DNA of 64,000 nucleotides. It comes from Nocardia brasiliensis (GTDB taxonomy: Bacteria > Actinomycetota > Actinomycetes > Mycobacteriales > Mycobacteriaceae). Shown here in pieces: positions 1 through 7,969 of the stretch (within the stretch, counting starts at the first letter, position 1; every line of letters starts with the position of its first letter). The notes beneath the pieces were generated by a model. The model ran no database searches. It saw only the letters and a program-made list of their open reading frames with translations, and was not told the DNA's origin. Both the position numbers and the translations under genes were made by a program. Where the stretch lies: assembly GCF_011801125.1 (NCBI RefSeq), contig NZ_CP046171.1, forward strand, positions 5,456,001 through 5,520,000. The letters run 5' to 3'.

Positions 1-705
1 GATCCGCTCCTTGCGGACCGTGCCGGACACGGTTTCGGCGTCCTCGACCTCGTCGACGGCCAGGCGCACCCGCTCGACCGGGACGGCTTCCTTGTTCACG
101 GTCACGCGCTCCTCGTGCAGGGTCACCTCGCGCTCCTGCTCGCCGATGTCGGCCCGGCCCACCGCGGCCGGGTCGGTGATCGGCTCGCGCTCGATCCGGA
201 CCTCCTCGTGCGTGGTCGGCACGGTCACCGTCTGTTCCTCGGTCACCACGTACTTGCGCAGCCGCGCCGTGCCGACCTCCTCGGTCTCCTTGCCGACGGC
301 GAGGCGCTCCTCCGAGCGCACCATTCCCGCGGCGTCGTCCGGGCGCGTGCCGCCACGCATCTGCTGCCTGCCGCCCATGTCCCAGCCGGCCCGGCGCGGG
401 TCGATGTGGTAGTGCGCGAACAGTTCTCGTTCCGACTCGGCGCTGATCAGCCCGTCGTGATCGAGATGCGGGGCGCTCTTCACCTCCGCCTTCTCCACCC
501 GGACCTGCAACGTCTCCGGGTCGTGCCGCAGCTCCGCGCCGGCCAGCGGGACCAGCGAATCGTCGCTGAACATGCCGGTGGAGACGGCCACCCAGGTCGG
601 CGAGCCGGAGGTGTTGTCGACGTAGACCCGCTTGACCTTGCCGATCTTGTCACCGCCCTGATCGAGGACGGCACTTCCGATGAGTTCTTCCAGCATTCCG
701 GTCAT
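1..705 (-). CDS. PRC-barrel / DUF2382 (YsnF-type) stress protein, 3' end outside window
   Basis: About 235 residues are visible and the C-terminus runs off the left edge. Roughly the first 75 residues form a PRC-barrel domain (MTGMLEELIGSAVLDQ...IGKVKRVYVDN). A basic linker follows, then a DUF2382 region rich in alternating acidic/basic beta repeats (EEQTVTVPTTHEEVRIERE). The start is well supported: GGAGG lies about 9 nt upstream of the ATG at 705. PRC-barrel/DUF2382 proteins are cytoplasmic, often stress-induced and of unknown biochemical role; YsnF of Bacillus is the reference name. Nothing upstream shows an operon partner apart from a small ORF on the same strand. The family call is from motif recognition; the function is not known. 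Confidence 0.85.
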   Translation of the reverse strand, partial: MTGMLEELIGSAVLDQGGDKIGKVKRVYVDNTSGSPTWVAVSTGMFSDDSLVPLAGAELRHDPETLQVRVEKAEVKSAPHLDHDGLISAESERELFAHYHIDPRRAGWDMGGRQQMRGGTRPDDAAGMVRSEERLAVGKETEEVGTARLRKYVVTEEQTVTVPTTHEEVRIEREPITDPAAVGRADIGEQEREVTLHEERVTVNKEAVPVERVRLAVDEVEDAETVSGTVRKERI

Positions 706-785
706 GGTTTCGATTCCTCCGCGTGCATTCGGTGCGGACGGGGCCGACAGAACACGACCCGGCTGCCGCATTCGATGAAAGGTGT

Positions 786-953
786 TCAGGCACCTATGTC
801 GTGCTCGGACTGGTCGAGATCATCGGCGATGCGCCTGGTACGCCGGGTGCGGCGGACCGGATCTGCGACCTTGCCCCAGGCCAGATATCGACGGATATCG
901 AGCCGCTGCGTGTCCTGGTCGATCGCGGACTTTCGGTAGGCAATATCAAGCAT
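786..953 (-). CDS. Small hypothetical protein, 55 aa
   Basis: A short ORF with a good ribosome-binding site (AGGAG, 5-6 nt before the ATG at 953) that lies upstream of, and in the same direction as, the PRC-barrel gene. The protein starts MLDIAYRKSAIDQDTQRLDI and has a strongly basic centre (DPVRRTRRTRRIADD) with an acidic tail. There is no signal peptide or membrane segment. I do not recognise the family. The RBS and the start spacing favour a real gene; its short length is the main reason for caution. It might be co-transcribed with the PRC-barrel gene 80 bp downstream. Confidence 0.5.
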   Translation of the reverse strand: MLDIAYRKSAIDQDTQRLDIRRYLAWGKVADPVRRTRRTRRIADDLDQSEHDIGA

Positions 954-1125
954 TTTCTGCTCCTGCCCTTGTAGTGAGGATTCCCGATCCCGTTGCCGAG
1001 AACAGGCCGATCAGCTACACGATGGCAACTACCCGGCGCCGGATACCCCAAACACCGCGGCGCGGAATCGGCGATCGACCGGCGCGAACAGCGATGCTGT
1101 GGCGGACTCGACCGTGGCCTGGTTC

Positions 1126-1143
1126 AGTGTACGGTTGTACACT
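1126..1143. promoter_or_regulatory. Inverted repeat AGTGTAC-N4-GTACACT
   Basis: A perfect 7-bp inverted repeat with a GGTT spacer, about 42 bp upstream of the small ORF at 1185. It has no T tract, so it fits a repressor operator (TetR-like symmetry) better than a terminator. The regulator is not identifiable from the window. Confidence 0.4.
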
Positions 1144-1184
1144 CTGATCTCGCGGTAGCGCTCCGTGGACCGGAAGTCGAAGGG

Positions 1185-1394
1185 ATGGTCGCGCGCCTGA
1201 TGGAAAACGAACTCGCACAAGAACTCGCCGCCGCGGCCCGCAGGCACGGCGGCGCCATCGCAGGCATCGTGGGCGGGGCCGCCCGCAAGGCATCATGGGA
1301 AGTGCTCGATCTGGTGGCCGAGGGCCGCGAGCTGGTCGGGGCGGCACTTCGCGCCCGCGCCGAGGAGTTGCGCCGCCGCGATCGGCTGCGCTGA
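1185..1394 (+). CDS. Small hypothetical alpha-helical protein, 69 aa
   Basis: Starts MVARLMENELAQELAAAARR and is Ala/Arg/Glu-rich, with a predicted amphipathic helical character and a short Gly/Ala hydrophobic patch (GAIAGIVGGAA). The ATG at 1185 is chosen because it follows GGAAG/GAAGGG sequence and sits just downstream of the palindrome at 1126-1143. A second ATG at 1200 (MENELAQ) is possible. I do not recognise it. It precedes the signalling module by about 100 bp in the same orientation, but nothing links them functionally. Confidence 0.4.
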   Translation: MVARLMENELAQELAAAARRHGGAIAGIVGGAARKASWEVLDLVAEGRELVGAALRARAEELRRRDRLR

Positions 1395-1499
1395 GCAGGC
1401 GAAACCGGCTGGTTCGAAACCGATAAAAAGACGATGCCATCCGGTACAAAATCTCGAATACCCTTGGCAGCCAGACAGCTTGATGATTCAATCCGACGC

Positions 1500-2219
1500 A
1501 TGGGGATTCGTCGGCTGCTCGCCATGGCGGGCGTGGCCGTCACGGACCTGCCGGGGGCGTATGCCACGCCGGGGCAGATCCGCCGCATCGGCTGTGTCGA
1601 AGACCATCAGGCCGTCGCCGTCGGGCTGGCGGCCATCCTGTCCGAACAACCCGACCTGACCGTCGTCGCCATGGCCCCCACGGTCCCCGAACTCCTCGCA
1701 CAGACAACGCAATTGGATCTGGCCATCCTCGATCTGCGGCTCTCGGACGGCTCCAGCCCGCGGGCGAACGTCGAGCTGCTGCGCGAGCACGGGATCGACT
1801 GCCTGGTCTATACCACCGGCGACTGGCGCGATCTGATCCGTGCGGCCGCCCAGGCCGGTGTGCTCGGGGTCGCGCTGAAGAGCGATCCGGCCGAGAAGAC
1901 CACGGCCATGGTGCGCGCCGCCGCGTCCGGTAGGCACGTGGCCACGTCGGTGTGGGCCTCGGCGATCGACAGCGACCCGGCGCTCACCAACATCGACCTG
2001 CCGCCGCGCCAGCGGCAGGTACTCGAGCTCTACGCCAACGGCGAGACCGCGGCCTCGGTGGCGCGCAAGCTGGAACTGTCCGAACACACGGTCAACGACT
2101 ATCTCGCGCGCATCCGGCGCCGCTACGCCGAGGCGGGACGGCCGGTACGCACCCGGGTCGACCTCTATCGCGAGGCCACCCGGGACGGATTCATCGGCAG
2201 GGAACCACGGGAGCGATGA
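1500..2219 (+). CDS. NarL/LuxR-type response regulator, module copy 1
   Basis: Receiver domain (about residues 28-145) followed by a LuxR-type helix-turn-helix (about 165-230). The acidic pair E34-D35 (CVEDHQ), phospho-acceptor D78 (LAILDLRLSDGS) and conserved K127 (GVALKSD) are all present, so it should be phosphorylated. The DNA-binding helix reads SEHTVNDYLARIRRRYAEAG. Its stop overlaps the kinase gene by 4 bp (ATGA), so the two are translationally coupled. A closely similar regulator is found at 25902-26588. The start is uncertain: ATG codons at 1434, 1500 and 1524 are all in frame and none has a convincing Shine-Dalgarno. Confidence 0.85.
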   Translation: MGIRRLLAMAGVAVTDLPGAYATPGQIRRIGCVEDHQAVAVGLAAILSEQPDLTVVAMAPTVPELLAQTTQLDLAILDLRLSDGSSPRANVELLREHGIDCLVYTTGDWRDLIRAAAQAGVLGVALKSDPAEKTTAMVRAAASGRHVATSVWASAIDSDPALTNIDLPPRQRQVLELYANGETAASVARKLELSEHTVNDYLARIRRRYAEAGRPVRTRVDLYREATRDGFIGREPRER

Positions 2220-3415
2220 TCGGCGCGCAGCGGCCCGCCGACTCCGAGGCGCAGCGCGGCGCCGAGGCGAAACTGGTGCGTGGCGCGAGCCTGTTCGTCG
2301 GCTTCGGCGGGGTGTTCTACGCCGCGCTCACCGTGACGACCGCCCTGGCACAGACCCCGCTGGCCGCGCCGTGGTGGACCCCGGTCGCCCTGCTCGCGGT
2401 CTACCTGCCGACCGTGGTGATCGCCGTCGCGGCCGCGCGCTGGCGAATGGCACTCGTGCGCCGGGCCGTGCTGGTCTTCGCGGTGGGCTACGCGCTGGCC
2501 GCACTGAGCTGGCCGCTGGTGCGCACCGGCGCGACCGTCACGCCCGAGCAATACCTGTGGCTCGGCTGGATCCCCGGCCTGCCCGCCGTCGCGATGTGCC
2601 TGTTCTGGCGGTTCGCGCCGTTCGGCTATCTGGCGGGCGCTGCGGTCCTCGCCCAGTTCGATGTCATGCTCGCCCGCGGGCCCGCGGTGCACAACCCGCT
2701 GCTGCCGGAAATGCTGTTCGCCTTCGCCTATTCGGCGTTTCCCTGCGCCGCCTGCGTGGTGCTGGTCCGGATCGGCCGCATCCTCGACCAGACCAGCAGC
2801 TCGGCGCTGGCCGCGGCCACCGCGATGGCCGCCGCGCAGGCGCGCCGCTTCGAACGGCGGCGCTTCGACGCGCTCACCCACGACGGCGTGATCGCCACCC
2901 TGCTCGAGGCCTCACGCACGCCGAACTCGCCGATCCTGACCCACTACGCGCAATCCACCCTGCGCAATCTGGCCAGGCTGCGTTCCGGTCTGCCCGCCCA
3001 GGACGATCTCGACGTCGACCTCGTCGTCGCCGGTATCCGGGCGGCCGCAGCCGAGGTGGACGACCGGATCCCGCTGCGCGTCGCGCCGCACGACGGCGCC
3101 GAACTCACCGTGCCGCCCGAGGTGGCGACCGCGCTGGCCGCGGCCACCGGTGAGGCACTGCGCAATTGGAAGAAGCACGCCTGCTCCCCGGCGCGCGAGG
3201 CCGCGTGCGAGGTGACGGTGACCGCGACGCCCGCCGACATCCGGGTCGACGTGGTGGACGACGGCGTCGGCTTCGACCCGAGCGCGGTGCCGCCGGACCG
3301 GCTCGGCCTGCGCGCGAGCATCGTCGACCGGATCGCGCAGCTGCCCGGCGGCTGGTCGGCGATCGAATCCGCGCCGGGCCGGGGCAGCCGGGTGAGCGTC
3401 GGGTGGGCGGCATGA
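2216..3415 (+). CDS. Membrane sensor histidine kinase, module copy 1
   Basis: 399 residues. The N-terminal half contains about six hydrophobic segments. A dimerisation/phosphorylation helix with candidate His follows (RFDALTHDGVIATLLEAS), then a GHKL ATPase domain with the N-box-like EALRNWKKHA, the G1 box VDVVDDGVGFD and the G2-like GRGSRVSVGW. The D-G-V-G-F-D box is intact, so ATP binding is expected. The gene overlaps both its upstream regulator and the downstream pseudokinase by 4 bp (ATGA). The partner kinase at 24616 is the paralogue. The short extracytoplasmic loops suggest that it senses within or near the membrane; the ligand is unknown. Confidence 0.85.
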   Translation: MIGAQRPADSEAQRGAEAKLVRGASLFVGFGGVFYAALTVTTALAQTPLAAPWWTPVALLAVYLPTVVIAVAAARWRMALVRRAVLVFAVGYALAALSWPLVRTGATVTPEQYLWLGWIPGLPAVAMCLFWRFAPFGYLAGAAVLAQFDVMLARGPAVHNPLLPEMLFAFAYSAFPCAACVVLVRIGRILDQTSSSALAAATAMAAAQARRFERRRFDALTHDGVIATLLEASRTPNSPILTHYAQSTLRNLARLRSGLPAQDDLDVDLVVAGIRAAAAEVDDRIPLRVAPHDGAELTVPPEVATALAAATGEALRNWKKHACSPAREAACEVTVTATPADIRVDVVDDGVGFDPSAVPPDRLGLRASIVDRIAQLPGGWSAIESAPGRGSRVSVGWAA

Positions 3416-4518
3416 GCCCGCGCCTGCCACGCTGGTCCGGCGCCTCGTCGAACCGACGCGCCGACGACCCCGCGGACGTGCGCGACATCCTCGGCATGCG
3501 CACGGCCGCCGCCTATCTGCTGTGCGGCCTGTTCGCGATCTCGATCTACTCGATGGCCTTCGCGGCCGACGACGGGATCGACCACCTGTGGATCACCGGC
3601 GTGGCGGCCACGATCATCCTGGGCGCCGGCGTCGGCATGCTGCTCGCGCCCGGTGACCCGCTGCCCCGCCCCGTGGCGATCGCGCTGGCCGCCGCCGCAC
3701 CGGTGGGCACCACGCTCGCGCTCTGGCAACTGCCGGTGCCCATGGTCAACTCGACCCAGATCTGGTTCCTCGGCGCCGCTTCGGCCTATCTCAACTTCCT
3801 GTGCGTGCGCGGCGCGACGAGCTGGGCCTGGGTCGCGATGGCCTGCCAGATCGCCACCTGCGTCGTCTGGACGACCAGCACCGGGCAGGGCGCGCTGCTC
3901 GGCGCCGGGTTCTCCTTCATCAACATCACCCCGCTGCTCATGGCGACGTTCTTCGCCATCGTCGTGCGACCCATCGCCCATTCGATCCTGAGCCTGCGCA
4001 GGCAGGAGACCGAGCGGGCCACGGCGGAGGCGGCCGCGCTGGCCGCGCAGAGCGAGCGCGACGCGCGCATCGCACGGCTGGACGGCGCCGCCCGCCCGCT
4101 GCTGGAGATCATCGCGCGCGGGCGACCGCTCACTCCCGAACAACAGCAGGAATGCCGGTTGGTCGAGGCGCAGCTGCGCGACGAGATCGTGGGCGGGGCG
4201 ATGGTGAATCCGGCGGTGACCGCCGCGGCCCGCAGCGCGCGCGAACGCGGTGTGCGAGTTGTGCTCGATGATGGCGGGGGCCTCGACGAGGCCGACGACA
4301 CGGTCCGCGACACGGTGCGAACGGTGCTGCGCGACGCGCTCGACTACGCCGAGGGCGGCGAGATGATCGCACGCGTTTTACCACCCGGGCGCGCGAATGT
4401 GGTCTCGATTCTGTTGCGGGACAAGGACGAATTGCGCATCGATGTGAGCGCGGCCGGTGTCGTGCGCTCCGACCTGGACGTACCCCATCTGGTTAGCGGA
4501 AGCAATCAAGACCCCTGA
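3412..4518 (+). CDS. Kinase-like membrane protein without kinase motifs (third module component), copy 1
   Basis: 368 residues: about six transmembrane segments in the first 190 residues, a coiled-coil-like stretch (RRQETERATAEAAALAAQSERD), then a cytoplasmic domain with the signature LDGAARPLLEIIA...QECRLVEAQLRD...RERGVRVVLDDGG. I see no phospho-acceptor His box, N-box or G box, so it is not a functional histidine kinase by sequence. The paralogue at 23604-24623 shares the signature (LDKVARPILERIA...EQCRLLEAELRD...VVLLDDGG) and the same position after the kinase gene. Its start overlaps the kinase stop (ATGA). The likely role is an accessory or scaffold that modulates the kinase; that is inference. 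Confidence 0.75.
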   Translation: MSPRLPRWSGASSNRRADDPADVRDILGMRTAAAYLLCGLFAISIYSMAFAADDGIDHLWITGVAATIILGAGVGMLLAPGDPLPRPVAIALAAAAPVGTTLALWQLPVPMVNSTQIWFLGAASAYLNFLCVRGATSWAWVAMACQIATCVVWTTSTGQGALLGAGFSFINITPLLMATFFAIVVRPIAHSILSLRRQETERATAEAAALAAQSERDARIARLDGAARPLLEIIARGRPLTPEQQQECRLVEAQLRDEIVGGAMVNPAVTAAARSARERGVRVVLDDGGGLDEADDTVRDTVRTVLRDALDYAEGGEMIARVLPPGRANVVSILLRDKDELRIDVSAAGVVRSDLDVPHLVSGSNQDP

Positions 4519-4652
4519 ACTGAGGGCTGATTTGTGGGGAATTTCCTGATTGTTTGCCCCGGCCTAGAGTCGGAAGAAGATATCCGGCGCAGGATTCCGA
4601 CTCGCTCACCACAGCGGATACCAGCCGGAATCATTGCATAAAGGAAGCATCA

Positions 4653-4973
4653 ATGATAGCCGCAACTTCGCATACCCTCCCCCTGTCCGTCGTCCGGCCG
4701 CATCCCCTTTATCCGGCCGATCCTGCCATGCCCGCGCACCACTGGCCCGACGCCGCGCTCTCCGCCAGGGAGCGAGAGGTGCTCGTCACGTGGGTCCTCT
4801 GTGACTCCAAAACCGATGTGGCACACCGGCTGTACCTCTCTCTCGGCACGGTCAACACCCACATCACCCGAATCCGCGCGAAATACGCCGCCGTCGGCCG
4901 CACCGCCAACACCAAGGCCGCCCTGGTAGTCCGCGCGCTCCAAGACGGCCTGATCGACCTGGACGAGCTCTAG
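4653..4973 (+). CDS. Receiver-less LuxR-type DNA-binding protein
   Basis: 106 residues containing only a LuxR/NarL helix-turn-helix (about residues 40-100: LSAREREVLVTWVLCDSKTD, then LGTVNTHITRIRAKYAAVGR) after a short disordered leader. There is no receiver domain, so activity would not be controlled by phosphorylation. A good Shine-Dalgarno (AAGGAAG) lies 6 nt before the ATG. The C-terminal recognition and dimer helices resemble the last helices of the two module regulators (RIRxKYAxxGR, then an ALQDGLI-like ending), suggesting descent from that regulator type. It lies 134 bp downstream of the signalling module in the same orientation with its own leader region, so it may be a target or partner of the module. 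Confidence 0.75.
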   Translation: MIAATSHTLPLSVVRPHPLYPADPAMPAHHWPDAALSAREREVLVTWVLCDSKTDVAHRLYLSLGTVNTHITRIRAKYAAVGRTANTKAALVVRALQDGLIDLDEL

Positions 4974-5298
4974 CCAACCCGGCCGGGAGCAGGCGGGGCT
5001 GCCCCGGACCAGGCCGCCGCACAGCGACGAGGGCTGCGCGGCAATGCGCGACAACGCTCATACAGCGACAGAACCACCAAGCCACGACGACCGAAGACGT
5101 TCGCCGACCCAGGTCGGGTGCCGAGCAACGCCGCTCGCCATTCGCGGCAGCCGCGCAAAGCCCGCGCGTCCGCTCACCCGCGCAACTCGCCGGTCGATGC
5201 GATCGAAAACCGCGCGGATCCGCGAGTCGGACAGGTCGAACTTCCACCGAACGCGGCCGAGCACGGGCCGTCGGATGATGCCCGGCAGGGATCGAAGA
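4974..5298. other. Convergent intergenic gap
   Basis: 325 bp between the LuxR-type gene (+) and pspM (-). The only candidate is a 68-codon GTG-initiated ORF on the minus strand (5058-5264) with no clear Shine-Dalgarno and an Arg-rich product typical of non-coding high-GC sequence. The position corresponds to that of pspN in mycobacteria, but nothing recognisable as PspN is present. No strong terminator hairpin was seen. Confidence 0.4.
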
Positions 5299-6186
5299 TC
5301 AACGGGCCGAGGGAGATTCCGGGGTGGTCATGGGGGATTTCTGGTCGGCTATCTCGGTGAGGGCTTGGGCCCAGCCATCGAGGCGGTCGGCAGCGTGCCG
5401 GAGGTCGGCGACGATGGTGTCGAAATTGTGCCGGAGAACCGCGCTCTCGGGGACCGCGAGGATGCGGCCCGCGGCCGCGACGACCTGCTCGTACTCGGCG
5501 ACGCCGGAGTCGAGGCGGGCCAGCGCGAAGTGGAGGTTGTCGGTGAGGCCCGCGGCGGCGGGGGAATTCGAGCGGCCCATCGCGCCGAGCGCCTGCTCCA
5601 TGGCGGTCACGTCGGCGGCGAGCGCGTGCAGGGCGGCGGACCCGGAGCCTGCCGTTTCGAGCATGTCGGCGAGTTCGTCGTCGGGCAGACGGTTGCCGTG
5701 CGCGATCTGCGCGGCGAGGCCGTGCAGCGCGCGTTCGGCACGCACCAGCCGGGCGATCGGGCCACGCGCGCGCGACCACGGCGGTGGTTGCTTGCGCGGA
5801 ATGAACGCCGCCCGCGGCAAGGGCACGCCACGCAGCCGCAGGTATCGGCGAGCGCTGAGCGCGGTGCCGGTGACCAGCGCGACCGCGCCGCCACCGAGCA
5901 CCACGACGATCCAGGCGGGCGCGGAGATGACGGCCAGCCCCACGGCACCGGCGGTGGTGAGCCCGCCGGCGGTACCGAGTTGGAAGCTGCGGCGGCGCGC
6001 ACGGCGTCTGCGGCGCAGTTCGCGTTCGCGCGGGTCGGCCCAGCGCCGGACCGCGACCAGTGCGTGCTCCCCGACCTCGCGCAGGCTGTCGGGCAGGCTG
6101 CCCGGCTGCGGCGCCAGCGCGGCCTGGGCCCGCACGATCACGGCGTCGCGCCTACGGCCCGGTCGCACTTTCCCGGACTGACTCAT
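5299..6186 (-). CDS. pspM: Phage-shock membrane protein PspM (Rv2743c-like)
   Basis: 295 residues. The basic cytoplasmic N-terminus (MSQSGKVRPGRRRDAVIVRA) leads into two adjacent hydrophobic segments at about residues 85-130 (TAGAVGLAVISAPAWIVVVL, then a second), followed by a long helical cytoplasmic domain. Position and architecture match Rv2743c of M. tuberculosis, which binds PspA and anchors the envelope-stress response at the membrane. The start at 6186 has GGGAGAA upstream; an in-frame start 29 codons earlier lacks one. It lies downstream of pspA in the same orientation. The C-terminus ends near the LuxR-type gene with no pspN in between. Confidence 0.8.
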   Translation of the reverse strand: MSQSGKVRPGRRRDAVIVRAQAALAPQPGSLPDSLREVGEHALVAVRRWADPRERELRRRRRARRRSFQLGTAGGLTTAGAVGLAVISAPAWIVVVLGGGAVALVTGTALSARRYLRLRGVPLPRAAFIPRKQPPPWSRARGPIARLVRAERALHGLAAQIAHGNRLPDDELADMLETAGSGSAALHALAADVTAMEQALGAMGRSNSPAAAGLTDNLHFALARLDSGVAEYEQVVAAAGRILAVPESAVLRHNFDTIVADLRHAADRLDGWAQALTEIADQKSPMTTPESPSAR

Positions 6187-6320
6187 GCCTGTTCTCCCAC
6201 TGCTGACGAGGATCGGACCGGCACAGCCCCGGCCTGGCCGACGGCCGGCCGACCGGGATTCCGTGTGCCCCACAGTGAACCAGCTGCCACCGACACAATC
6301 CTCGCCCCGCGCCCGAACCG

Positions 6321-7151
6321 CTACTGCTGTGCGGCCTGACCCTTGTTCATCTGCGGCTGCGCCGGATTCGCTTGCGCGGGCGCGGGATTGACGGCGGGCT
6401 GGGCCGCGCCGCCGGCCGGCAGCTGGTCGCCGCGCATCGAGGCGCGGATCTGCTCCAGCTTGCTGTGCCCGGCCATCTGGATGCTGGCCTGCTGCACCTC
6501 GAGCATGCGTCCCTGCACCGTGTTCTGCGCGAGCTCGGCGGAGCCGAGCGCGTTGGCGTAGCGCCGCTCGATCTTCTCGCGCACCGCGTCCAGGCTGGGC
6601 GTGGTGCCCGGCGCGGACAGGGTCGAGTCCATCTGCTGCAGCGAGGCCGAAACCTGCTCCTGCATCTTGGCCTGCTCCAGCTGGCTCAGCAGCTTGGTGC
6701 GCTCGGCGACCTTCTGCTGCAGCAGCATCGCGTTCTGCTCGACGGCCTTCTTGGCCTGCGTGGCGGCCTGCAGCGACTGGTCGTGCAGCACCTTGAGGTC
6801 CTCGACCGACTGCTCGGCGGTGACCAGCTGCGCGGCGAACGCCTCGGCCGCGTTGGTGTACTGGATGGCCTTCTCGGTGTCGCCCGCGGCGGCCGCCTGG
6901 TCGGCGAGCATGACCGCCTGGCGCGCGTTGGCATTGAGCTTCTCGACCTCGTCGAGCTGCCGGTTGAGTTTCATCTCCAGCTGACGCTGGTTGCCGATGA
7001 CCGACGCGGCCTGCTGCGAGAGGGCCTGATGCTGACGCTGGGCTTCCTCGATAGCCTGCTGAATCTGGACCTTCGGATCCGCGTGCTCCTCGATCTTCGA
7101 ATCGAAGAGGGCCATCAGGTATTTCCAGGCCTTGACGAACGGATTAGCCAT
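6321..7151 (-). CDS. pspA: PspA/IM30 family envelope-stress protein (35 kDa antigen homologue)
   Basis: 276 residues. An N-terminal amphipathic helix ([20 protein letters not shown]) leads into an almost continuous coiled coil to about residue 220, as in PspA/Vipp1/ESCRT-III-like proteins, then a Pro/Ala/Gln-rich tail ([18 protein letters not shown]). Known family role: it assembles on damaged cytoplasmic membrane and, in actinobacteria, is induced through ClgR. The start is supported by GGAGGCGGG about 10 nt upstream. The gene lies between clgR and pspM, all on the minus strand. A 199-bp gap upstream of the start gives room for its own promoter. Confidence 0.95.
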   Translation of the reverse strand: MANPFVKAWKYLMALFDSKIEEHADPKVQIQQAIEEAQRQHQALSQQAASVIGNQRQLEMKLNRQLDEVEKLNANARQAVMLADQAAAAGDTEKAIQYTNAAEAFAAQLVTAEQSVEDLKVLHDQSLQAATQAKKAVEQNAMLLQQKVAERTKLLSQLEQAKMQEQVSASLQQMDSTLSAPGTTPSLDAVREKIERRYANALGSAELAQNTVQGRMLEVQQASIQMAGHSKLEQIRASMRGDQLPAGGAAQPAVNPAPAQANPAQPQMNKGQAAQQ

Positions 7152-7298
7152 CGATTGATCCCGCCTCCATCTGACGTGCCGCGCTCGGCGCGACTCCAGT
7201 GCGCGACCGTCACGCACTCGATATGTGCCTATCCTCCACCATGCGACAAGCGGGCCGGGTATACCCAGCCCAACCCGACGCCCTATGAAGAATCTATC

Positions 7299-7309
7299 CG
7301 CTTTCGGCG
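7299..7309. promoter_or_regulatory. Possible ClgR box in the pspA promoter
   Basis: CGCTTTCGGCG matches the published actinobacterial ClgR consensus core CGCYNANRGCG at all but one position. It lies about 150 bp upstream of pspA and just past the clgR stop, where a ClgR-dependent pspA promoter would be expected. The match is short and could be chance in GC-rich DNA. Confidence 0.3.
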
Positions 7310-7350
7310 TCGGTCCGCAGCGTTGCCACGGCCGCCGCTCGGCTCGGTTG

Positions 7351-7854
7351 TCACATGCCCTTCACCAGGACCAGCATGTCGGCCTTCGGTGCGGGGATGA
7401 CGATTCTGGTGTCGACCGCCAGCGGCAGCGGGCGACCCGCGGCCCCGGCCACCGACAGCGACGCGCTCGCCGGCGCCAGCGCGGGCGCCGCGGCGGGCGT
7501 GTCCTGCGTGGACGCCGCCGGCACGGCCTGCGCGCCGTCGACGGCGACCTGCTCGGCCTCGGCCGGCACGGCGGTGTCCGCGGGCACGGCGGCATCGGCC
7601 GGGGTCCGGGTCGGCAGGCCGTCGGCACCCGCCATGATCGTGCTCACATCCCAGAGCACCCGCGACAACGGCACGTCGAGGGCCGCGCAGATGGCGGCGA
7701 GTAACTCACTGGATGCTTCTTTGCGGCCTCGTTCGACCTCGGACAGGTAGCCCAGGCTCACCCGCGCGGAGGTGGAGACCTCGCGCAGCGTCCGGTTCTG
7801 GGCGAGACGAGCACGCCGCAGACTGTCCCCGATGGCCTCTCGCAGCAGCGTCAT
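7351..7854 (-). CDS. clgR: Cro/XRE-type transcriptional activator ClgR
   Basis: 167 residues. The helix-turn-helix occupies about residues 8-65 ([20 protein letters not shown], then [18 protein letters not shown]), very close to ClgR of Mycobacterium and Corynebacterium. It is followed by a long Ala/Pro/Val-rich linker and a short conserved-looking end. ClgR activates clp protease and psp genes under envelope or proteolytic stress and is itself turned over by ClpP. The gene order cinA, clgR, pspA, pspM supports the assignment. AAGGAG sits 6 nt before the ATG. The Ala-rich insert is longer than in the mycobacterial protein. Confidence 0.9.
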   Translation of the reverse strand: MTLLREAIGDSLRRARLAQNRTLREVSTSARVSLGYLSEVERGRKEASSELLAAICAALDVPLSRVLWDVSTIMAGADGLPTRTPADAAVPADTAVPAEAEQVAVDGAQAVPAASTQDTPAAAPALAPASASLSVAGAAGRPLPLAVDTRIVIPAPKADMLVLVKGM

Positions 7855-7969
7855 CTCGTTCTCCTTCGCTCCCTGTCAGGGGACCTGCGCGGTACCCACG
7901 AGTGCCACGCACGCCGTTCTTTCTCGCACAACGTCGGACCGGCCCCGGATGGTTCCCGCCCGGCGCAAA

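Noticed and set aside
5058..5264. 68-codon frame where pspN would be
   Set aside because: GTG start without Shine-Dalgarno and no similarity to PspN that I can see; left as part of the gap note.
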